From: Canna indica
Taxonomy: Eukaryota; Streptophyta; Magnoliopsida; Zingiberales; Cannaceae
NCBI GenBank assembly: GCA_034359265.1
Contig: CP136890.1
Span: 41,328,501-41,392,500 of the forward strand
Direction of reading: 5' to 3'
Length of the DNA stretch: 64,000 nucleotides
Shown: positions 21,196 through 33,553 of the stretch, piece after piece
Numbering within the stretch: position 1 is the stretch's first letter
Layout: each line of letters begins with the position of its first letter
Translations under genes and position numbers: made by a program
Notes under the pieces: generated by a model
Told to the model about the DNA's origin: nothing
Seen by the model: only the letters and a program-made list of their open reading frames with translations
The model's database searches: none

Positions 21196-24100
21196 TTTTT
21201 TTTTTTTGCAACAAGGCAAGTGTGTTGTATTAGTAATGAAGAAGATGTGTACATGTAAAGTTCAGTAGCCAATCACCCTAGGACAAAAGAGTCTAGAACC
21301 TCACCTTCGGCATAGCCATCAGCAAGGTCAAGACCCAATCCCTAGGGTTGATGAACCCGCTACGATACAATCATAGCAATCTAAAAAGAAAAGACATCCC
21401 ACAGCCCGAGAAAGGCACACAAGTCATGATGACCTAAACCACACAAACTGAAAGAAATGATACGCAATAAGTCCCACAGCCCGGGAAAAGCTCACAATCA
21501 TACCAACATATAGTAAATAGACAATAAGCACTAAGACCTACAGCCTGGGAAAGGCAGTAACCAAAAAGAAAATATAATAAATCATAAATCCTCATAAAAT
21601 CATCGATCGCTGGTTAGTCTATCGGCACTTGGGGGGGGCATCCTCTCCTGCTCTGAATATCATGAGTGATTGCGCCAGCCAGGAGCTCCCAAGTCCTCTG
21701 CTGCTCATCATGCATTCTGCGATTTCGTTCAGTCCAGATGTGATATATCGTAGTGGTGAGGGAAAGTTTCCTGTGATTCATTTCCTCGGAGGATCCCTTG
21801 AAGTGATCAAGGAGCCAAACCTGACTATCAGACCATGTTCTTCTGCGAGGCCTCAGGTTGCACTTCTTCAGCACCTCCTCCCAAATTTTTATATGTGTAA
21901 TCACACTCAAAGAAAATATGATTCAAACTCTCACAGGCATTCTGACAAAGACCACATATATTAGGGCTCTGTCGACCCCAAGCATGCATACGATCAAACG
22001 TAGGGAGTCTATTCCAGAAGGCTAGCCAAGAGATAAAAGAATACCGGGGAATGTGATTCTTAAACCAGACCAATTCGTGCCAATCAACATTTGGATTAGT
22101 GGAGGCCAAAGCGTCGTATGCGGATTTGAGAGTGAACTTCCCGGAGGGGGAGGCGCTCCAAAGGATAGAATCATCGCTATGAAAGTTTAGGGTACGAATG
22201 TGTTGGAGCTGCTGCCAAGCCTCAAAGAGGCAAGAGTGCTGATACCCAGTTATGTTCCATCCACTTGAATGTCTGAGCAATGATACTTTGTCCCTGGCAG
22301 ATACAGGGACACTGTATGGATAGTGCTCCACAATATGAATAAGAATACCATCCGGATGCCAAGGTTCATGCCATAACATTGTAGATCTTCCATTCCCAAT
22401 CATGTGTGTAATGTGAGGCTGTGCTAGGTGCCTTACTTTAAAGATACTCCGCGTCACCCATGAAATCACAGTTGGCATGCGGCGGGTCCAAAAGGAGTTT
22501 GACTTCAAAAAATTACTGTGTATTCATCTCACCAAGAGAGAATCTTTCTTCGAAGCAATGGCCCACACATATCTCATTAAGCATGCTTGGTTAAGCTTTC
22601 TAACATTTCTCAAACCCAGACCTCCTTGTTCCTTTGGTTTACATACCGAAAGCCAAGCAATCCGATGGTTACATTTTTGTCCTCTACCAGACCAAAGAAA
22701 ACGAGCAAGGAGCTGTTCAATGCGAATAATAACTTGCTGAGGTAGTGAAAAAGAAGAGCACCAGTATAAAATTTTCCCCATCAACACAGATCTGATCAGC
22801 TCCAGGCGGCCAGCATAAGATAAGCATATGCTAGTCCACCCATTAATCTTTGCTTCAATACTGTCAAGCAGGGGTTGGCAGTCTTGGAAGGAAGGTCTGG
22901 TTGAAAGGAGGGGAACTCCCAAATAGCGGACTGGTAGTGCCCCGAACGGCATGCCCAAAATCTCTGCAACAGACGCCCTCTGCTCTGGGGAACACCAGAT
23001 GTGTACAAATGCGACTTATGGTTGCTAGTGCGCAACCCAGACACCTGGTGGAAGTGTGCTAAGCAATCACGGATAGTAGTAGCCGATGTAGAATCCGCTC
23101 TGGAGAATATAAAAAGGTCGTCGGCAAACATAAGGTGGGTGACTAACGGGTCAGAGCATTTGGGATGGGGGGAAAGTGCTCCCAAAGTGACCTGACGATC
23201 CAAAAGATCAGAGAAGTACTGCATCACCAATATGAATAGATAAGGGGCCATAGGACATCCCTGACGCAAGCCTCTACTACTCTGAAAAAACCCACAAGAT
23301 GCACCATTTAGGTTCAAGGTGAACCTGGGATTAGAAATGCAAGCTCTAATATACTCAATAAAAATTTCAGGAAATTGGTATTGTCTGAGAAGCTCAATAA
23401 GGAAATCCCACCGTACAGAGTCATAGGCTTTATGAAGATCTATCTTTATTGCCATACGTGGTGGGCCACGATGCAGGTGATAGCCCGTCAGGAGCTCATG
23501 GCATAAGGCAATGTTTTCGTGAATAAGCCTCCCCTTCAAGAATGCATGCTGATTCGGTCCGATCAAATCCACAAGAACCTTTTGAAGCCTATTTGCAAGA
23601 ATCTTCGAAATAAACCTGTATATCATTTTGCAAACCGAGATAGGCCTATAATCAGCGAAAGACTCGGGGTTTTTCTTCTTAGGGACCAGTGTAATGGATG
23701 TGATGTTGACTTCATTTAGAAGCCTCCTGGATTTAAAGAAACTTTGGATGGCTTCCGTAACTTCCTTCCCAGTTAAGGCCCATGTAGCAGTAAAGAACTC
23801 TTTTGTGAACCCATCAATGCCTGGTGCTTTATCATTTGGAGATGAGTGTATAGCCTCATAAATCTCATGATCAAGGATGAGTCTTTCAAGCGCCTCAATA
23901 CTTTCTCGCTTGAGCTCTCTATGTGTCTGAAGGATAGAAAAATCTACCGCCTCTAAAGGGGCATTGAAAAGATTCCTGAAGAAACTAATAGCCTCTTGTT
24001 CAATCTGAGTGCCATACACTCGCTAGCCTGTGTCATCTAGGATAGAATGGATTGCATTCAAGTGGCACCTCTGCTTAAAAGCCCGGTAAAAGTAATTTGT

Positions 24101-24920
24101 GTTTGAGTCCCCCATTTTCAACCATTGAACTCTAGATTTTTGTCTCATAGATGCCTCCTCATCATGTAAGAAGACCTGCAGTCTCCCTCGCAAATCTCTT
24201 TCCTGGGAGTGAAGGCGATCATCAGAAGGGTTAGCTTGAATTCGGCTTTGTATTTCATCAAGAAGCCCAAGCAGATTCTTTTTTTCATAGATATCCCTGC
24301 AATGGTTCTCATATGCCCATTTTTTCAATGCATTCTTCACAACCTTAAGTTTCTGCACAAGAGAGAACATCGGAGTGGGACGCCTCCCATCTCTACAAGT
24401 GACCGTGGAAGACCATGTTGTCTGCACCACCTCAAAGAAATCTGGTCTAGAGATCCATTGGTTGAAGAATTTAAAGGGCCCTTTCCTCCTCTCAAACTTC
24501 TGATACTGTAGAACAACCAATGAGTGATCAGAAACCCCCGGATTATGGAAGATAGCCTCACTATCCGGATAAGTGGATATCCAATCTGAATTTACAAGCA
24601 CTCTATCTAGCTTGCACATAATTCGATTTGCACCAATCTGACTGTTGGACCATGTGTATTTACATCCTTTCCATTTCATGTCAAACACCCCAAGCGTGTC
24701 CAAGTTATCTAAGATCTGAATAGAAGCGTTAGTGGGAAGATGACGCCCGCCCACCTTCTCAGATGAGTTAAAGACAGTATTGAAATCCCCCATGATAACC
24801 CAAGGCCCCGACACTTGATTATGAACTGTTTGAAGTTGTTCCCACAATCGTCGCCTGTCTTGTACCGCATTCCTTCCATACACCAAAATGTTTCATCTTA
24901 ATCACTCAAGCAAGCAATAA
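21196..24920 (-). mobile_element. 5'-truncated L1-like LINE inserted in the Gypsy integrase
   Basis: The 3' end is marked by a 12-base poly-T on the plus strand at 21196-21207, which is the poly-A tail of a minus-strand element. It carries the C-terminal part of the endonuclease, reverse transcriptase and a zf-RVT region but no ORF1, so it is truncated at the 5' end, as is common for LINEs. The Gypsy integrase reads on either side. The flanking duplication has diverged and I could not define it. Confidence 0.88.
21614..24900 (-). pseudogene. LINE ORF2: endonuclease, reverse transcriptase, zf-RVT
   Basis: Read from high to low coordinates. The endonuclease C-terminal part (24886-24023) has VIMGDFN and the catalytic VSDHSLVV. 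RT (24019-22796) has KAPGIDGF, VPKKKNPESFADYRPIS, AIKIDLHKAYDSVRWDFL and the active-site MFADDLFIF. Then come the thumb/connection (22958-22524) and a zf-RVT domain (about 22160-21920: CGLCQNACESLNHIFFEC). Several stops and frame changes separate the pieces, so it is inactive. The endonuclease N-terminus is missing. Confidence 0.9.
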
Positions 24921-24924
24921 CATG

Positions 24925-25840
24925 TTCGACTGTTATTGGATATGATTGTGGCATATCATGGTACCCTGGTGATGATTATATCCAACCACGGTACCCAGTT
25001 CACAACCCGGTATTGGCAGTTCTTCCAGGAAGCTTTGGGTACTCAAGTGTGTTTCAGCACAGCTTTTCATCCGCAGACTGACGGGCAGTCAGAGAGGACC
25101 ATCCAAACCTTGGAGGACATGCTGAGAGCATGCATCCTGGATATGGCCGGCGGCTGGGAGAGGCACCTACCGTTAATAGAATTCGCCTACAACAATAGCT
25201 ATCACAGTAGCATTGACATGGCTCCTTTTGAGGCCTTGTATGAGCGGTGGTGTAGGTCTCCAGTAGGCTAGTTTGAGGCAGGAGAATCACTCATGGTGGG
25301 CCTCGATCTGGTCAAGGAAGCGTTAGAGAAAGTAAAGATCATTAAGGAAAGATTGCTGGTGGCTCAGAGTCGACAAAAAATGTATGCCGATAAAAAGGCC
25401 AGGGAATTGGAATTTGCAGAGGGTGACTTAGTATTCCTGAAGGTATCTCCTATGAAAGGGGTGGTCCGGTTTGGGAAGAAGGGGAAGCTGAGCCCTAGAT
25501 ACATTGGGCATTTTTCCGTTCTCAAGCGGAGGGCGAGGTGGCCTATGAGCTGGCATTGCCTCCTAGACTGAGGAGGGTGCACCTGGTCTTCCATGTATCC
25601 ATGTTGCGGAAGTACGTAAAAGATGATTCGCAAGTAATCGAGCCCTTTACTATCGAGGTAGATTTGGCCATCTCATTTGAGGAAAGACCGGTAAATATCC
25701 TTGACCGCCAGATCAGAAAGCTATGGTCCAAAGAAATTCCCATGGTAAAGGTCAGTTGGGAGCACCATTCCGGGCAAAAGGCCACACGGAAGAGAGTAGA
25801 ACATGAGAGTGCTACCCTTCCTTGTTCGAGGAGCCGGTAA
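24925..25840 (+). pseudogene. pol: Gypsy integrase core, C-terminus and chromo-like tail
   Basis: Continuation of the integrase after the [30 protein letters not shown] with the catalytic Glu, then [17 protein letters not shown]. The second catalytic Asp, in ISD of the related copy at 37.7 kb, is Asn here (IISNHGTQF). A stop follows at 25269. The GPY/F-like region ([19 protein letters not shown]) precedes a tail (LDRQIRKLWSKEIPMVKVSW) resembling the chromodomain of chromoviruses. Confidence 0.87.
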
Positions 25841-25880
25841 ATCCTTGTTCTTCAAATAAATTTGAGGACGAATTTCCCTT

Positions 25881-25893
25881 AAGGGGGGAAGGT
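25881..25893 (+). other. Polypurine tract of Gypsy element
   Basis: AAGGGGGGAAGGT directly before the 3' LTR start (TGTAAGACCC), where plus-strand DNA synthesis is primed. Confidence 0.88.
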
Positions 25894-28413
25894 TGTAAGA
25901 CCCGAAAAAGCTTCCTAATATAAAAATCTATTTTGGTGCAGCGCGCCGGACCCGGGGGCAATCGAGTCGAGCCTCAAGATTATCTCGAGTGAAAAGGTAT
26001 GACTCGGCTAATGATTCATGAAATCTATTTGGATGATTAACTTTCCTTTTATGAAATCATACCTTAAATTAAGTTAACTCGAGTCATGTTTTGGGTTGAG
26101 TCGGAACCCAAGTTGAGTTCGGGTTTAGTCGAGTTCCGGGTATGAGTTAAGTGAGTCTTGAGGCCATCTTTGGAAAGATGGATGTGGGAATAAAACCCTC
26201 TTATTGCAGCCGTGTGACTCACCCTTTGAGTCGCATAAGGCCACCTAGGGAGAAGAGGAGAAGAAGCAAGGAGGAGGCTTGGGGCTTGGATCGATCCGGG
26301 ATTCGCGTCGTCGCCGAAAAAATTTCAAGTTGTCGTCACTCGATCCTTGTTTCTCCGCAATCTAGGTGAGTGGTTATGTTTTTGAAGCTTGGGGGAGGCG
26401 GGTGGCCGAACCCTAGATGAAATAGGTTGAGTTCTTGCGATTCTTTCGACGAATCTTGATTTCCACGACCTGTGTTCACTGTTTTATGAAGTTTCTTGTC
26501 GGATCTCATTGTTGTCTTTGTTGTTTTGCAAGTTCTTGGGGCTGCCGAGTCATGGGAAAAGGGAAAAGGTCATGCCGAAATTTTCTCCGATTTCCTTGAC
26601 GGCAAGAAGGCCCTTAGATGACCTTATATCACTATTGATGTAGTTCCCTTTGTACATCTCGCGTATTATGAAGTATGCCCTCCTTAGAAGTACCTTGAAG
26701 TGGCCGAACAACCCTACAACTCATGAAGAGGGTTCGGCCAAGGGTGAGTGGAAAGTAAATTTATTCATTGGTATTTAAGTTGTATGCGAAATTAAAGAGG
26801 TAAATGTATAGCTAGAGTCTCCTCCCTCTTTCCTACCACAAGGGCCATGGCCGAGCAAGGTCTTCCTTCCTCATGGTTCGGCCAAGGTTAGGGAGAGGAG
26901 GAGAGATTAGTTTTAGATGGAAATTGCATGATTATAAGGATCATACATAGAGATATGACAATACTTAGGAAGAACACCAAACTTAGCAAGTAGCTTGATA
27001 AATTTTGAATTGTAGAAATGCTAGTTTTATAACCATTCATAGCATTAGATCCTTAAACTTTGGATGTTGACATTGTTATCATGTTTTGTATTTCATACAT
27101 GTTATTTAAATTCATTACTACCTTGCCATGCTAGATAGTTGTTCCTTATTGTGCTAATATTCCTAAGGTAGTATAAAAATTGTTATGCATATACATTGTG
27201 GTCATATATGATGAAGGTTGCCATATTTGAATATTTTCCTTTGGATTATTCATGCTGCCCTAAATGTTCTTGGGTGGTATTCCAAGGTCGATACATGGAA
27301 ATTCTCACCCAAGGCAGTGTGGAAGGATAGGTAACATGTAAGGCGTCACTAGACGTTCATAACACATATATGGAAACTTAGTTAGGAGACGATAGCACTT
27401 CTATGACTCCTTATATACTTTTGGAAACTTAGAACTCGTAGGTGTTCATATATTGAAAGGGCGGCATAAATTATTGGCCCGGTAGCCGAACTTCGGCCAG
27501 ATACGGGCAAAGGCCCGAAGTGTTTATATATGGAAACCCTAGGATATTGATTGTGTGATGTGTTTGAGATGGTCCGCCGATGAGCGAGGAGGTCGGAAAT
27601 GACCAATGCTCAGCTCGGCCAGTATCGGGTCTAGAGGTGCGCCAGCGGGCCCGCTAGGTGCCAGACCCCAGTTGGGTGGGACTAGCTATCCTTACCCCAG
27701 ACGGTGTCCGAAGACTAGTTTGCTTACATCTTGAGATGAGGTGGCCGATGGCCAGTATGATACTACCGGATATGGTAGGGATGGCTGTAGCCGGGATATT
27801 ATTCTATGGGTAGGCCTAAGGGTCGGATGCCGAAGGCTTGATAAGCCAAGATGACAGGTTATCATATTCAGTTGGTACAAATGGACCCGTGGGGTCGGTA
27901 ATCGCATTAGAAATAAACCTTACCTCCTTGTACATTTTCTTTAATGCCTTGTATGATATATGCTTGGTTGAGGCTTATGTGGAGGTTCATTTGAGCCACT
28001 CATTGAGTCCCAAGTGGACTCACAGTTTATTTCTATTTTGCAGAGCATGAGCAGTAGCTTGGTATGTCGACATAGTGCAGCTGGTGGGCGGGAGATGGTG
28101 CCATATCTCGTAGCGGCGTCCATGAGTCATAGACCAGTGTCTAGTAGTTATTTTTTTTTATTTTCTGCATTGACAATTTGTATTTTGAAAGAGTTTGTAA
28201 AACATGATACTTGAGATGTTCAGTTATTCGGATGTTGATTTTCTTACTTGCTTTGAAAATATAAAACTGTGGATTTTGAAAACTTTTAATAAAGTTGTGT
28301 TGAGATTTTCTTTATCGATACATTATGATTTTCTTTATGTCAATGTAGACAGTAGGCTACAGGGTAGTATGTAGGCCCTGGCCGGTCACACTACCCTCAG
28401 TTGGGGTGTGACA
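25894..28413 (+). repeat. Gypsy 3' LTR (2520 bp)
   Basis: TGTAAGACCC to GGGGTGTGACA, collinear with 7584-17160 outside the CACTA insertion. It gives the empty-site sequence for that insertion. Confidence 0.93.
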
Positions 28414-28501
28414 TTCAGACTTTCTTAAAAGTGTGGAGCTAGTAGGTTTTAGACTTTTATAAAAGTCTGAAACTGAATACCAGACCGAACTCGAGGGTAT
28501 T
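28414..28501. mobile_element. Foldback element, middle/right arm part
   Basis: After the TTCAG duplication this segment includes an inverted complement of about 7418-7452 (cagaccgaactcgagggta). Its terminal GTATT (28497-28501) is repeated at 34398-34402 across the solo LTR, consistent with that LTR's target duplication. Confidence 0.7.
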
Positions 28502-30112
28502 TGTCACGCCCTAATCTAGGGTCGCGTGACCGGCCAAAGTACACATTCGTACTCCGCAACATACCAACTTATGCAAACCAAACATATAATAACTGACTAC
28601 AACGTTCAAGAACTGAAACCATAAGCAAACTCCAAACTCAAGTACTATACTAAAACATCAGCAAATTAAAAATGTTCCAAACTCTATATCCTCCGAGCAA
28701 AAGTAAAAAAATGGAAATCCATCTACAGGACTCGACTCTGACATTAACTCTAACTCCGACTTGTCATGAGACTTGTCCTGATCCTGCTGCTCCTAGCCAC
28801 GCCACTGGTACATATGTACCTTTACTAATCCTGCTCTGGAGCTACAAGAGAAACAAGATAAACAATAAGTCCAAATTGGACTTAGTGAGTGTCCTGAGCC
28901 CACCACGGTCCGCAAGAATATATAAACATATCAGATACATGAGCAACGTAAATATAAATCAAATAAGCTCACGATAAATGGAAAAGAAATCCAACAACCT
29001 TTCATGTAACCCAAAGTAAGTACAATCACACAATCACCATGCGAGTCGGTGACTAGCTAGGTCGTGCCTAGTGAGCTTTCCGCCCATGGCTTCCCGAGCT
29101 AGGCAAACCCTCTAGCCTCAGGTAGCCCTAGTTTGGTTGGTAATGCCCTCTAATCAAGTGCCACTCTGGTTCCGTCATCAGCGTCCCACTAACGAGTTCC
29201 CTGGTCCAATCCGTCCAATTAACCAGCTCGGCCTAGGCTCAATCACAAGATACTATGAATATGATAATCATGTAATTAAATATCCACAAATAAATATTCC
29301 TTAGACAAAATGAATGTTTCTACGACCATTTGAGTTCTGGCCGCCAACTTTGGGTATGAGCATGCGCTTACATACCCATCAATCAATTTTGAGCACTAGC
29401 AAAAGAATAGCATACTGAAATTTATGAAAATATTCCTAGACAAGTTCCAAACTGAGATAAACAACAAAACCCAAAATTTTCTTCATGCGGCCATTTCAAA
29501 CCTTTAGCTACCTTATAGAGTTTTCCCTACCCCGATGACCAAAATTATAGGGTCAGCCCTACATGTTTATCCCTTAAAACAAAACATATTTCCACCCATA
29601 TAGATTGAAAATAGTATTCTACTTTTTTAAAATTTCCAGTAGTACATCCACCAAGAGCTTGTATCTTTAAACTCGTACACAAAATTCATGGTACCTCTAC
29701 ATGGCCGAACCACACAAGAATACTAAGAGGAAAAAGAATTTGATTTAGTGATTAACAACCACCATACAATGATATATGTAAGTAGCATTGAATTTCCCCA
29801 TTTCAAACAAGTATGATTGATTACACATCCTAAAATAATTTTGTTTTCCATTGATTCAAAGATTAAAGTAAGCATTCATTTTCAATCCAAATTTTTACAT
29901 AAATAAAACAAAATTAAAAATATGAAATGCAATCTTCACAAATTCAAATCTGAAATTTTATAGTCTTTCCCCCTACTATATTATTCAGCCGGCCCTAAAG
30001 GGTGTAAGGTGCGTTTCATGATTACTGCATATACCCTTTCCCCCTTCATCCATGAGTTAGATTCCACCCAAAAATTTACTGACATAATCAATATAAAGTT
30101 TCGTTTTCATCC

Positions 30113-30250
30113 GTGGATAGTACAATTGGTGGCAATATATTGTATGTTGCCTAAAAATTTAGGATTTCAATCATATTATGATCACCTATTGTGACTTTAT
30201 ATCTCTGTTAAAAAAAATAAAAATAAATAAATAAATAAATAAATAAAAAA
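30113..30250 (+). mobile_element. Second, diverged SINE copy
   Basis: 'gtggatagtacaattggtgg' and 'gttgcctaaaaattta' match the SINE at 2701, as does the 3' part ending in a long AAATAAAT-rich tail. Box A and B are degraded. The flanking duplication is imperfect (AGTTTCGTT before, AGTTCTGTTG after). Confidence 0.7.
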
Positions 30251-30611
30251 AGTTCTGTTGATCACAACAATCTATTAAACACAATATCTACACCATGCGG
30301 CCACAAGGGAAAGAAATTCTATATCAAGAGATTCTAAATCCACTCACAAAACATGCCATCAACATTGCATAAATCAAAGAAGAAATCCAGTTAAATAGAA
30401 AATTTTCAGATTTATCCCTAATGCAAGGGGCAGCCACAAGGGGAGTGAGAAGTCCAATAACAAAAGTGCAAAATCACTCACCGATGAATGAAAGCGAGAA
30501 GGAAGATGTTCCTCCGAGTCTTTGCGAATCCAAACACCAATAGCACCTCTCCTCCCCCTTCACTTGTCGCCTCTATTTTTCTTGGGATGTGTGCGGCCCT
30601 AGCAGTCGTAC

Positions 30612-31139
30612 TGTCACGGATCAATTATTTTGTGCGGAAGAATTCGTGTGGCACCCTTGCTTCTCGTGCAAGGGGTTAACCTTAAGTCAATCTTCTTGGC
30701 CAATGTCGAAAAGTCACGGGCTCCCACCCCGCGTGGGTCGAAGCCTCTGTGTGCTTGGACTCAAAAACGTTGTTAGGCCAAATGGCTGATTACATGAAAA
30801 TGCTAGGAAATGCTTGAACTAAAGTTAGAATGAAAGACTAGAGTGTGCCCAGGCTATACCTGAGTACTATACTTGTGGAGCCTAACCCCCAAGTGTCACC
30901 CCCAAGGATACCAAAAGCACGAGGAGCATGACAAAATTCCTATGTTTGCCACCCCCGCCGTCCATGCCACGCCTAGGCAAACGAGGCAGTTTGACTAGGC
31001 ATGAGTAAGAGTGGTGGACGGTGCGCGAGTGCATTTTATAATGCATATTTACATGGATGCTCACGATGCAATATTTACAATGCATGTTAGGGACCATCAT
31101 GACACATACATGACTTGATAACCCCGAAGGTCCCTAATA
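30612..31139 (-). repeat. 3' LTR of the small Gypsy element
   Basis: Matches 33554-34094 throughout, including 'gtggcacccttgcttc' and 'accccgaaggtcccta'. The outer end reads TGTCACGG on the plus strand. Confidence 0.88.
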
Positions 31140-31409
31140 TTCTCCCTACTTACGAAGTTGACGCCCTCGTCGACTTGTTTCTTGAAGGCGTTGGAGAGGC
31201 CTTGACTCTTGATCTCCCACTTCTTCATCTTGCGGACTAGGTACCGTCGCTCCGTGTCGTTCGGCTTTCGACTCTTGTAAAGCGATGGAATGTCCTTCCT
31301 GCATAAGGATGCCTCCAACTGCGAAGTCCGCCAACTCTAGTGGGGCCCTTTTGTAAGGAGGTCGATATGGGGTTTGCTCCCCGATCCCTACTGTGGGTTC
31401 GCGCTGCGC

Positions 31410-31617
31410 ACTGCATCTTACGAGCCATCTATCCTGCGTGGGTGTCTTACAAGCCATCTGCTATGCACACAAATATTATGACTTAGAGGCCATTTGCCAT
31501 GCGCACAAGCCTTGCATCTTATGAGCCATCTGCTATGCACACGAACATTGCGACTTAGGGGTCATCTGCCCTGCACACACTTGCGTCTTATGAACAATAT
31601 GCTCTGTGCACACTTGT
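31410..31617. repeat. ~36-bp degenerate tandem repeat
   Basis: About six units built around '(t)cttatgagccatctgctatgcacac', spaced 29-42 bases apart, in the untranslated part between protease and the 3' LTR of the small Gypsy element. Confidence 0.75.
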
Positions 31618-31619
31618 CG

Positions 31620-32282
31620 GACTCCTTCCTTCAATTATATGGCAGAAAGAAGTTTCCTCTGGCTTCTTGGTGATGAATGCACTGTTGGAACGGTACTAGG
31701 GTTGTCCTCCCCCATCAAGCATATCGTGTCGAGGAAGGGCATGGGTATCGCCTTTGCCAATTTGAGGAACTCTATCCCTAGAATGACTTGATAGTCATCG
31801 AGGGGCACGACCATCTAGTTGATCTGCCCTTTTCATCCTCCAACTTTCAACGGAACATCTCTTACAATGTCGTCGATCTTTCGTGTTTCGAAATTTACTA
31901 CTTTGACACGACTCGAACTTTTTCCTAGTTTGAGTCCAATTTGCTTTGCCTCCTCTCTGGCAATAAAATTATGAGTTTCTCCCGAGTCTACCATCGCTCG
32001 GGTGGTTCTGCCGTTCAGCTTGATATCGAAGAACATCAGCTCATTCATCGCTTCTAGACGCTTTGTCGTGGGTTTTTTCTCCTCCACTTGAGTCTTGAGA
32101 GGATTGAGCAGTCGTACTGCGCCCATGTTGGTTCTCCCATTGTACTCATCTTCTCTAGAGTGGTCGCTCAATGAGCCCTCGCTGTGGCTCGCTGAGACAA
32201 CTGCTTTTCCTTTGCCCTTATCTTTCTTCGCGGAGACGTTGGACATTGTCCCCACCACGATTTTTGCTATCAGGGTGCTCAA
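31620..32282 (-). pseudogene. Aspartic protease of the small Gypsy element
   Basis: The retropepsin-like region reads ELMFFDIKLNGRTTRAMVDSGETHNF, with the catalytic D-S-G followed by Glu where Ala is usual. It continues as VVNFETRKI and, past a stop (TAG at a Trp position near 31815), PLDDYQVILGIEFL. The frame then decays. Proteases of this type cut Gag-Pol. Gag lies upstream on the same strand with stops between. Confidence 0.82.
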
Positions 32283-32621
32283 GGCTTATCGCTCAGGACA
32301 TCCTTCGGCTAAATGAGGCCCTTTACGCAATGCATAAGTAGGCGAAACTATCGAATGGTTCCCTCTCGGAGGGGACCCCCTTTGAGGATGTTCTCTCGAG
32401 ATGTATGGTCTGTGGGTATGATTCCTCCACCTTGTATTGCCGTACGAATCCTTTGTCTTGAGAGTTGTCGGGCCCTCAATACCTCGGTTTGAAGGGTGTC
32501 TCTTTAGTCGTATTCACCTCTAAGCTGTAGCCATTGGAGTTGTTGGGTCCCCAAAACCTCGGCTTGTAAGGTTCCACCTTAGCTGTATTCTCCTCTGGGC
32601 TATAGTCGGTGAGTCATTCTG

Positions 32622-33272
32622 CTACGATCTTTTCTTTCGACAAACTCTGAATGTTCCTCCTGGAGAGTTCCTGTTGTGCCCATGAATACAGTCCTTCCAG
32701 GAAGGTAAATAGTTGATCAGTCTCGACCGTGTCTGAAATATCCACATGATAATCGAAAAGTTCTTCACAAACTCCTTAATTGAATTGTCTTGACGGAGTT
32801 GTCGTAATTTCCGTTGGGTGATAAACTCCACATTCTTGGGGAAGAGTTGCGCTTTCAGTTCGCACTTGAGTTCATCCCAAGTGTCAATCTTGGCTTGCCC
32901 CTTTTGAATTTCATCATGCTTGGTCCGCCACCAAAGTTTTGCATCATCAATTGTCCTTGTGACCTTGAAGTACTGCTCCAAGTCGAAGAGAAAGTTTTCC
33001 ACCGCTTTGGCATCCCGGGCCCCATTGTAAGGCTTTGGTTTAGGTGCTCTGAGGTGGTGTTGTGGCACTTCGTTCTGCCATGAACTACCACCACCCGAGT
33101 GGATCTCTCGGATTAGAAATTTGACTGTAGCCTTTAGCTCCGCAATCTCATCTTGTAGATGTTTAACTACATCTTGAGTGTCATCATAGAGTCCCTCTAG
33201 CCTTGAGTCCAAGATTTCTTGCGCGTCGACTAGGGCCATGCCGGCTGCATGAGCATCACACATTTTCTCCAA
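32622..33272 (-). pseudogene. gag: Gag of the small Gypsy element
   Basis: Retrotrans_gag domain with NFLFDLEQYFKVTRTIDDAKLWWRTKHDEI, then TWDELKCELKAQLFPKNVEF and RQLRQDNSIKEFVKNFS. The N-terminal part is predicted helical or coiled coil (LEGLYDDTQDVVKHLQDEIAELKA). The frame is open for 216 residues and then becomes non-homologous (QTRSRLIN) where family members continue, so a frameshift is likely near 32740. The zinc-knuckle region is not evident. Confidence 0.8.
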
Positions 33273-33553
33273 TTCTCCGAGTCATTGGGCAATCGTTCTG
33301 GTCTGCCTGACTTGTTGTGTTTGCGTTGGTTCTTCCACCAACGATTCCTCTGGAACGGTCGTCATCGCGTTGATGACATTACTCATTTCACCGATTGTCT
33401 TGCTACCCATGACTGGTGATGAAAATCTCTCCTGCGAGATTGTTGAGTGCCCCAACATCGTTTGTCTCGAACGACGAAGGCATGAGTCTGTTGACGGTTT
33501 GCGTCGATTGCTTGCACCAAAGCTTTGCGAGCTTGTCTTGCTCTAATACCAAT

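Larger units (their letters stand above)
7584..28413 (+). mobile_element. Complete chromovirus-type Gypsy retrotransposon (with nested insertions)
   Basis: LTR to LTR with identical 5-bp target duplications TTCAG at 7579-7583 and 28414-28418. The order is 5' LTR, tRNA-Met primer site (17165), gag, protease, RT, RNase H, integrase, C-terminal chromo-like region, polypurine tract (25881), 3' LTR. A CACTA element sits in the 5' LTR and a LINE in the integrase. Without these, the element is about 10 kb. Long LTRs and the C-terminal motif suggest the Tekay/Del group; that subgroup call is inference. Confidence 0.9.
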
